A stretch of DNA of 64,000 bases from Streptomyces genisteinicus (GTDB lineage: Bacteria; Actinomycetota; Actinomycetes; Streptomycetales; Streptomycetaceae): the NCBI RefSeq assembly GCF_014489615.1, contig NZ_CP060825.1:3362501-3426500 (forward strand). Direction: 5' to 3'. Position numbers and translations under genes: made by a program. A model generated the notes under the pieces. The model was not told where the DNA came from. It worked only from the letters and a program-made list of their open reading frames with translations, and ran no database searches. Shown piece by piece: positions 62,411-64,000 of this stretch (position 1 is the first letter of the stretch; each line of letters opens with the position of its first letter).

Positions 62411-63871
62411 TCAGTCGCGTTTGCAGATGCGGTCGAGCAGATTGGCCGTCGCCCGCTGGATGCGGGAGTCGACGTGGCCGGGCCGGTCCAGGGCCGGGGA
62501 CCAGGCGAAGGTGCCCGAGGCGAAGACGAGGGCGCCCGAGGGGGCCCGGTAGAGGGAGGTCTCCTGGTGGCGGACAGCGCCGTCCCCGTCGCGGTAGGGC
62601 GAGTGGGCGAGCAGGATGCGTTTGCGGTGCTCGGGCAGGGCGGTGCGGGGGAAGTAGCGGTCGGCCTCGCCCGCCACGAGGCCCGGCAGTTCGTCGCCCT
62701 CGCCCGCGCCGGTGGCCTCCCACAGCCAGTGCTCGGCGTTCCGCACCACCAGCGGGGACGGCTCCGGCACCCGGCCCGCGTACTGGATGCCCAGCAGTTG
62801 CTGTTCGGAGCGGTCCATCTCGCGCCAGAGCGCCGCCTTTCCGGGGCCGCGGCGCTTGCGGCACGTCAGCAGGCGGTCGGGCACCCCGGAGGGCGACGGA
62901 CCCAGCTCGACCTGCCAGTACAGGGTGTTGGCCGACAGGAAGACGAGCGAGGTGCCGCCGTCCCTCGCGGCCTCCACCGTCCGGCGCATGGGGACCGACC
63001 AGTACTCGTCGTGGCCCGGGAAGACGAGTCCGCGGTAGCGGCCGGGGTCGATGCGCCCGGCGTGCAGATCGCGGGCGTCGGCGTAGGCGAGGTCGTAGCC
63101 GTAGCGCTCGGCCCAGCGGATGAAGTCGTAGGCGTGGCCCACGTGCAGGGGCAGGCCCGCGCCCGCGAACGGCCGGTCGAAGGAGACCGTGGTCGCCGCG
63201 TCGCGCTCGCCGAGCAGCCGGCCCTCGTCGTCCCACGCGTGGTAGAGGCTGGCGCCGGTGTGCCCGTCCTCCGGGTAGAGGTTGTACGCCTGCCAGGTGA
63301 CGTCGGGCAGGAGCAGCAGAAGGTCGGCCGGCTCGTCGTCGCGGACGGTGAAGGGGATGTGCGACCGGTACCCGTCGAGCGTGGTCAGCACCGCCACGTA
63401 CGCGCCGATCGACCAGTACGAAGGGATCTGGAGCCGCCAGGAGAGCCACCAGTGGTGGCAGGAGACCGTGCGGTCCGCGGTGAGCGGCGGCGGCTGCACG
63501 ATGCCGGCGAGCCGGGGGCTCGTGGCGATCTTGGCCGCGCCGTCGCCGCCGTAGTGGCCGATGCGATAGATGTCGACCGAGAACTGCTGCGGCGGGTCCA
63601 CGGTGATGTGGAAATCGATCGAACCGCCGGGCAGGGCCGCCCCCGGCGAGACGAACCCCTTGATCTGGCGGTGGACGTCGTCGGCGGTCCGGGGGCCGCC
63701 GGAGCGGCCGCGGGCGAGGTTCGGGTCGGCGTACCAGGGGACCACCTGGCCGGCGTCGTCGAGGTAGTTCTCGCTGCTGCGCAGCCAGGGCAGCGGGCCC
63801 TGGCCGAACGGGTCGCTCACGGCGTGGGCGAGGGCACCGGATTCCCATCGCCGGATGTGGTCCGCCCCCAT
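62411..63871 (-). CDS. N,N-dimethylformamidase beta-subunit-like protein
   Basis: About 486 residues. It resembles the large subunit of dimethylformamidase (AidB-like), with a jelly-roll-type N-terminal part and a C-terminal alpha/beta domain (LLLLLPDVTWQAYNLYPEDG, LVFPGHDEYWSVPMRRTVE, LVFLSANTLYW). The enzyme family hydrolyses formamides with iron; here no small subunit is adjacent. Homologues in Streptomyces have no proven substrate. ATG 63871 follows GGGAGGGGC. Confidence 0.82.
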   Translation of the reverse strand: MGADHIRRWESGALAHAVSDPFGQGPLPWLRSSENYLDDAGQVVPWYADPNLARGRSGGPRTADDVHRQIKGFVSPGAALPGGSIDFHITVDPPQQFSVDIYRIGHYGGDGAAKIATSPRLAGIVQPPPLTADRTVSCHHWWLSWRLQIPSYWSIGAYVAVLTTLDGYRSHIPFTVRDDEPADLLLLLPDVTWQAYNLYPEDGHTGASLYHAWDDEGRLLGERDAATTVSFDRPFAGAGLPLHVGHAYDFIRWAERYGYDLAYADARDLHAGRIDPGRYRGLVFPGHDEYWSVPMRRTVEAARDGGTSLVFLSANTLYWQVELGPSPSGVPDRLLTCRKRRGPGKAALWREMDRSEQQLLGIQYAGRVPEPSPLVVRNAEHWLWEATGAGEGDELPGLVAGEADRYFPRTALPEHRKRILLAHSPYRDGDGAVRHQETSLYRAPSGALVFASGTFAWSPALDRPGHVDSRIQRATANLLDRICKRD

Positions 63872-64000
63872 GGTGCCCCTCCCTCGGTGCCCGGACATCG
63901 TCGGTGCGCCGGACTGTTCAGCGTCGGTCTCCAGCACATCACATAACGCACGCACTCCGTCACCTTTCGTCGCGAATCGGCGTGAAACGGAAGGGACTTC
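63872..64000. other. Upstream flank at the window edge
   Basis: 129 bp before the dimethylformamidase-like gene. It contains AT-richer segments that probably belong to its promoter. No gene is visible. Confidence 0.4.

Overview
The window is a high-GC chromosomal segment from a Streptomyces species. The evidence is the strong third-position GC bias, frequent GTG starts, and a gene set that includes bldC, an AtrA-like regulator, an ORF1590-type sporulation regulator, a second Lsr2 paralogue (LsrL), valine dehydrogenase and NsrR/HmpA. From memory, the gene order matches the S. coelicolor core segment around SCO4122 down to about SCO4070, in the same relative order. I see no integrase, transposase, prophage, CRISPR array or biosynthetic gene cluster, so this is conserved core chromosome and not an island.

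Layout. 0-1 kb: the 5' end of a 16S rRNA gene leaving the window on the minus strand, with its leader and tandem promoters. 1-10 kb: a divergent MarR/MFS pair, a PAS-PP2C-ATPase phosphatase, a type II NADH dehydrogenase, an AtrA-like TetR regulator, and a membrane-anchored ECF sigma factor with an exported NPCBM-like domain. 10-19 kb: an orphan asparagine-synthetase-like protein, the sporulation regulator, L-2-hydroxyglutarate oxidase, TrmB, PrsW and an aldo/keto reductase. 19-26 kb: an M23 endopeptidase behind a ydaO/c-di-AMP riboswitch, a second PP2C phosphatase, initiator tRNA-fMet, an ECF41-type sigma factor, the Hmp/NsrR nitric-oxide module and tRNA-Lys. 26-35 kb: a very large secreted FG-GAP protein, a DEAD-box helicase, a lipoprotein, two CrcB fluoride channel subunits, a small zinc peptidase and a metallophosphoesterase. 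35-42 kb: a tRNA-Glu/Asp/Phe cluster, a DsbA/CcdA thiol-redox pair, the HrpA helicase and a second tRNA-Asp. 42-47 kb: bldC, valine dehydrogenase and small conserved proteins. 47-64 kb: five purine genes plus purC (purM, purF, purL, purQ, purS, purC), interleaved with a Tat-exported sulfatase, a META lipoprotein, a mycothiol-type enzyme, lsrL, three tRNA-Gly genes, an ABC exporter with a DesK/NarL two-component system, and a dimethylformamidase-like protein.

How the genes work together. The purine genes cover steps of IMP synthesis (PurF, PurSQL, PurM, PurC). NsrR and HmpA form a nitric-oxide sensing and detoxification pair that share an operator-like motif. BldC, the AtrA-like protein, LsrL and the sporulation regulator are global or developmental regulators. 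The M23 hydrolase is wired to c-di-AMP.

The most unusual single element is the tRNA-Gly(UCC) at 57169-57240. Its T loop carries G at position 55 instead of U, and its D loop has lost G18. This resembles the staphylococcal tRNA-Gly species devoted to peptidoglycan bridge synthesis. Streptomyces walls also carry a glycine bridge.
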